Assembly: GCA_016765495.1 (NCBI GenBank)
Contig: JAESPV010000001.1
Location: forward strand, 1-64,000
Length of the DNA: 64,000 bases
Source of the DNA: Desulfocapsa sp.
GTDB lineage: Bacteria > Desulfobacterota > Desulfobulbia > Desulfobulbales > Desulfocapsaceae
Direction: 5' to 3'
Part shown: positions 61,640 to 64,000 of the stretch, in pieces
Layout of the letters: every line of letters begins with the position of its first letter
Position numbering within the stretch: the first letter of the stretch is position 1
Position numbers and translations under genes: made by a program
The notes under the pieces: model-generated
What the model was told of the DNA's origin: nothing
The model's input: only the letters and a program-made list of their open reading frames with translations
Databases searched by the model: none

Positions 61640-62099
61640 GCGTAAAAAGAAAATAGATAAACGGCAGATGAGCTTGTTTGACGTGTTGAAGCGTGTTGCT
61701 GTCAGTGAGCAGGAGCCAGCAGAAGAGGGAGAGTTGAATATTGCGAATAAACTCCGGCTTGCCCTTATTACAGCTATCAGGCAGTGCCCCCTTAAGAGAT
61801 TTCAGATAGCCGGTGAAATGAGCCATCTTCTTGGCCATGAAGTTTCCAAAACAACCATAGATTCGTGGACTGCAGAGTCCAAAGAGCTGAACAGGATACC
61901 TGCTGAGTATTTACCTGCTTTCTGCCGCGTGACCGGAGATCGGGAGCCGATCAGGCTGGTTGCAGAACATGGAGATATGTTTGCCATGCCTGGACCTGAG
62001 GCATTACGAGCAGAGATACAGAAGTTTACTGAGCAGGAAAGCAAGGCCCGAGCTGAGAAGCGTAAACGAATGCGCTTTCTTGAGGAGATGGAGGGATAA
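61632..62099 (+). CDS. Phage early protein with helix-turn-helix-like segment
   Basis: A 155-residue basic protein. It starts SKRKKKIDKRQMSLFDVL and contains RFQIAGEMSHLLGHEVSKTTIDSWTAESKELNRIPAEYLPAFCRVTGD, resembling regulators of transposable phages that sit between the repressor and transposase genes. The start ATG at 61632 overlaps the previous stop; an earlier ATG at 61599 has no ribosome site. A charged helical tail ends the protein. Confidence 0.7.
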   Translation: MSKRKKKIDKRQMSLFDVLKRVAVSEQEPAEEGELNIANKLRLALITAIRQCPLKRFQIAGEMSHLLGHEVSKTTIDSWTAESKELNRIPAEYLPAFCRVTGDREPIRLVAEHGDMFAMPGPEALRAEIQKFTEQESKARAEKRKRMRFLEEMEG

Positions 62100-62111
62100 C
62101 AATCCAGAATC

Positions 62112-62420
62112 ATGAGCGAAGAACGTGTACCTGATGCTATCTGGCGGTTTTGGATTGCTGGAATAAATGGCAGGAAACTACTTAGAATTGAACTTTTCCT
62201 GGCCAGGCAGTGGAAAATAACAGCCAGGATCGGCAAGCGGAACAGGTACCCATGGTGCCCGATGAGAGGGATGGAATACTGGACTGAATATTACCGGTTA
62301 AGGATCAACGGCCGGTGGCGGCAGAAGGAAGGATACAGGTTTCGATTCTTTACCTTGGTGGAGAGTTTGGAGCTGGTGGAACAATTAAAAATTAAGGAAG
62401 AGCAAAGGAGCGAAGAATGA
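62112..62420 (+). CDS. Small phage protein of unknown function
   Basis: A 102-residue basic, Trp/Arg-rich protein (VPDAIWRFWIAGINGRKLLRIELFLARQWKITARIGKRNRYPWCPMRG). No family is recognised. It starts 12 bp after the previous gene and overlaps the next by four bases (ATGA), so it belongs to the early operon. Confidence 0.65.
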   Translation: MSEERVPDAIWRFWIAGINGRKLLRIELFLARQWKITARIGKRNRYPWCPMRGMEYWTEYYRLRINGRWRQKEGYRFRFFTLVESLELVEQLKIKEEQRSEE

Positions 62421-63100
62421 GCGGTGCAGTGAATATTAAGCCTTTGAGTGTGCGGGAAGAGAAGAAGCTGAAAGAGTTGGAGAGTGTTATTGATGCTCAT
62501 CGACGTGGTTTTTATGAAGTCGGTATGGCTCTTGCTAAAATCCAGGCAGAAAAACTGTACCGCCTGCAGGCTGATACCTTTGAAATCTATGGAAATGAAG
62601 TATGGGGTCTAATCGAACGACAACTTTACCGTCTTGTTAACGCGGCATTGGTTTTTGAAAACCTGACCAATTGGTCAGGAAATGACTCACCCGAAAACCT
62701 GCGCAATTGCGCAGGTTTTAAACAAGAAGATCTCCCCACCAACGAAGCCCAATGCCGCCCCCTAACCTCCATCACAACCAAAGAACAAACAATAATCTGG
62801 AACCAAACCATCCAGACTTCCAGATCAGAAAATACCAAAATAACAGCCGCCCTGGTCGCCCGCTGCGTGCGAGAATACAAAGGCGAAGAATTCCGCAAAA
62901 AGCTCGACGAAGCCAAAGAAAAGCTGACCCCAAAAGCCGTAAAAGAGCACGGCCAAAATATATCACCCAAGATGGATCAATCGTACCGGGGCATGCTTAA
63001 AACAATCGAACATGAAATGCAATCAAACTGGCGCCACACCAGCAAGGATATGGTGCGAGACTGTTTACAGAACCTGCTTGCCGCAATCGATGAACTTTAG
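62417..63100 (+). CDS. Phage early protein with two internal palindromes
   Basis: A 227-residue protein. The N-terminal ~75 residues are helical (REEKKLKELESVIDAHRRGFYEVGMALAKIQAEKLYR), resembling the DUF3102-type segments of phage and plasmid proteins. A central segment reads LPTNEAQCRPLTSITTKEQ, a pattern known from plasmid and phage proteins with ParB-like or DUF3102 parts. The C-terminus is helical and charged. Two perfect palindromes at 62662-62719 encode the similar peptides ENLTNWSG and ENLRNCAG, suggesting an insertion or duplication in the coding sequence. Confidence 0.7.
   Translation: MSGAVNIKPLSVREEKKLKELESVIDAHRRGFYEVGMALAKIQAEKLYRLQADTFEIYGNEVWGLIERQLYRLVNAALVFENLTNWSGNDSPENLRNCAGFKQEDLPTNEAQCRPLTSITTKEQTIIWNQTIQTSRSENTKITAALVARCVREYKGEEFRKKLDEAKEKLTPKAVKEHGQNISPKMDQSYRGMLKTIEHEMQSNWRHTSKDMVRDCLQNLLAAIDEL
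62662..62719. repeat. Pair of perfect palindromes built on CAATTG
   Basis: CCTGACCAATTGGTCAGG (18 bp, 62662-62679) and a 26-bp palindrome with arms AAAACCTGCGCAA (62694-62719) share CCTG-N2-CAATTG-N2-CAGG, with centres 36 bp apart, inside an open reading frame. Confidence 0.9.
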
Positions 63101-63110
63101 GATCTAAGCC

Positions 63111-64000
63111 ATGAAGCAAACTGTCACTCTGGCCAGGATCTCAACCGCAACAGGCATACACCGTACGTCTGTTCAGCGGAAACTGGATAAAAACGAGACT
63201 CCTTTTATCTGGCACAACGGGATAAGCGGCAAAGAAAAACGCTATTTTGCCTCCAATCTACCCAGGAATCTGCGTTTCGACCTGGCTAAAGATAAAGCCA
63301 CACCCGCAACTGAGGATCTTAATCTTCAAAATAAAGCCGCCCAGGTCGGCACAGCTGCTGCCCACAAAATGCTTGAAGATGCTGCAGAAGAAAAAGAACG
63401 CCTGCAAATGGCTAAAGAAGATGGTCTTGCAGTCTTTGATCATCAGCCAGAAATGCGCAAAGCTGAAGCCTGGGCACGGCACGACTTTCTTTCAGCCTGC
63501 AGCAACTTTGTTCTGGCTGCAAGATATAAAATCCGAAAGGGATCAACTCACAGCAAAAAAGGAAGCCTGGTCTTTATCGAAAATTACAACGGCGGGCACA
63601 TCAATTTAGGAGACGATATCCATCAGGTGGTGGGCGAAAAGATCAGTTATTCGACCTTAAACAGATGGCGTAAATCATACGATAAACTTGGTTTAATCGG
63701 CCTTGTAAACAACTATCACAACCCGAATAAAGGCAAGAGCAGCCTCAGTAAAGATCACAAAGAATATATTGTGGGCCTGGTTACCGATAACCCGATGATC
63801 AAAGTTACAAATATAGAAAAGGGGCTCCAGGGGCATTTCGGTTTTAGCATACCCAGTTACGCAGTGATAAACCGTTATTACGAGAAATGGATCCGTGACC
63901 ACAGGATGCAATACGAACACCTGACAAACCCTGATAAGTGGAAGAATCACAGCATGGTTGCCTACGGATCTGCAAGCGAGACTATCATCCGCCTCAATCA
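63111..64000 (+). CDS. MuA-like transposase, N-terminal part (cut by window edge)
   Basis: An open frame of at least 296 codons running off the right edge without a stop. Residues 1-60 form a MuA-type DNA-binding start (LARISTATGIHRTSVQRKLDKNE ... ISGKEKRYFASNLPRNLRFDL), as in Mu transposase N-terminal domains. The following part (GHINLGDDIHQVVGEKISYSTLNRWRKSYDKLGLIGLVNNY, then NPDKWKNHSMVAYGSASE) matches the end-binding and pre-catalytic regions of transposable-phage transposases. The DDE core is expected beyond the window. Identification is from layout and motif, so good but not certain. Confidence 0.78.
   Translation, partial: MKQTVTLARISTATGIHRTSVQRKLDKNETPFIWHNGISGKEKRYFASNLPRNLRFDLAKDKATPATEDLNLQNKAAQVGTAAAHKMLEDAAEEKERLQMAKEDGLAVFDHQPEMRKAEAWARHDFLSACSNFVLAARYKIRKGSTHSKKGSLVFIENYNGGHINLGDDIHQVVGEKISYSTLNRWRKSYDKLGLIGLVNNYHNPNKGKSSLSKDHKEYIVGLVTDNPMIKVTNIEKGLQGHFGFSIPSYAVINRYYEKWIRDHRMQYEHLTNPDKWKNHSMVAYGSASETIIRLN

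Larger units (their letters stand above)
58550..64000. mobile_element. Mu-like transposable prophage, left part (continues past window)
   Basis: A leftward repressor gene with a second leftward gene behind it, a rightward set of small DNA-binding and early genes, and a MuA-like transposase N-terminus together give the standard left-end layout of transposable phages. The left limit is approximate (somewhere in 58.21-58.74 kb). The right end lies outside. Confidence 0.72.

Overview
The window looks like chromosome of a strictly anaerobic, sulfur-metabolising member of the Desulfobacterota, probably Desulfobulbales-like. This is inferred from gene content: a one-chain pyruvate:ferredoxin oxidoreductase, indolepyruvate:ferredoxin oxidoreductase, a TauE/SafE exporter beside sigma-54 two-component genes, AdhE, a fused AccA-AccD carboxyltransferase and many signalling genes. 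There is no rRNA gene, so the lineage is not proven.

Layout. 1-6.6 kb: the end of adhE (cut by the window edge) faces a minus-strand group corC-lnt-prfB-FeS oxidoreductase subunit; prfB carries the classic programmed +1 frameshift. 6.8-10.6 kb: biotin carboxylase and a fused AccA/AccD. 10.7-15.3 kb: tRNA-Lys(CTT), an HDOD protein, a large GGDEF/EAL protein whose Hpt, receiver and EAL domains look disabled, a gene-poor stretch and tRNA-Phe(GAA). 15.4-25.5 kb: housekeeping genes (zinc-ribbon acidic protein, nadC, valS, dGTPase, BluB-like, Tim44-like) and one unrecognised 573-residue protein. 25.6-32.3 kb: purE, the pyruvate oxidoreductase and iorAB, i.e. 2-oxoacid oxidation feeding ferredoxin.

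32.4-44.3 kb is a co-oriented stress and membrane-physiology island: small lipoprotein, ribosome hibernation factor, P2-type cation ATPase, PsiE-like protein, tandem UspA protein, a voltage-gated cation channel whose gene overlaps a histidine kinase gene that in turn overlaps a diguanylate cyclase gene, a BON protein, and an XpaC/TelA pair. 44.3-55.3 kb is a second signalling block: Cache histidine kinase, HTH plus receiver-like protein, two stand-alone paralogous receivers, a PEP/pyruvate-binding phosphotransferase-like protein, a TauE/SafE exporter with a membrane partner, and a divergent histidine kinase/NtrC pair. Between the two arms lie a good sigma-54 promoter and three direct repeats placed like enhancer sites.

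55.4-58.2 kb encodes PBP1b and a small TPR lipoprotein resembling its LpoP-type activator. From about 58.5 kb to the right edge is the left part of a Mu-like transposable prophage: subterminal repeats, a DUF4041/GIY-YIG gene behind the repressor, a CI-type repressor, early regulators and the start of a MuA-like transposase that runs off the window.

Most worth follow-up: the channel-kinase-cyclase gene run, the TauE/receiver/PEP-domain module with its sigma-54 control region, and the lysogeny-linked GIY-YIG gene.
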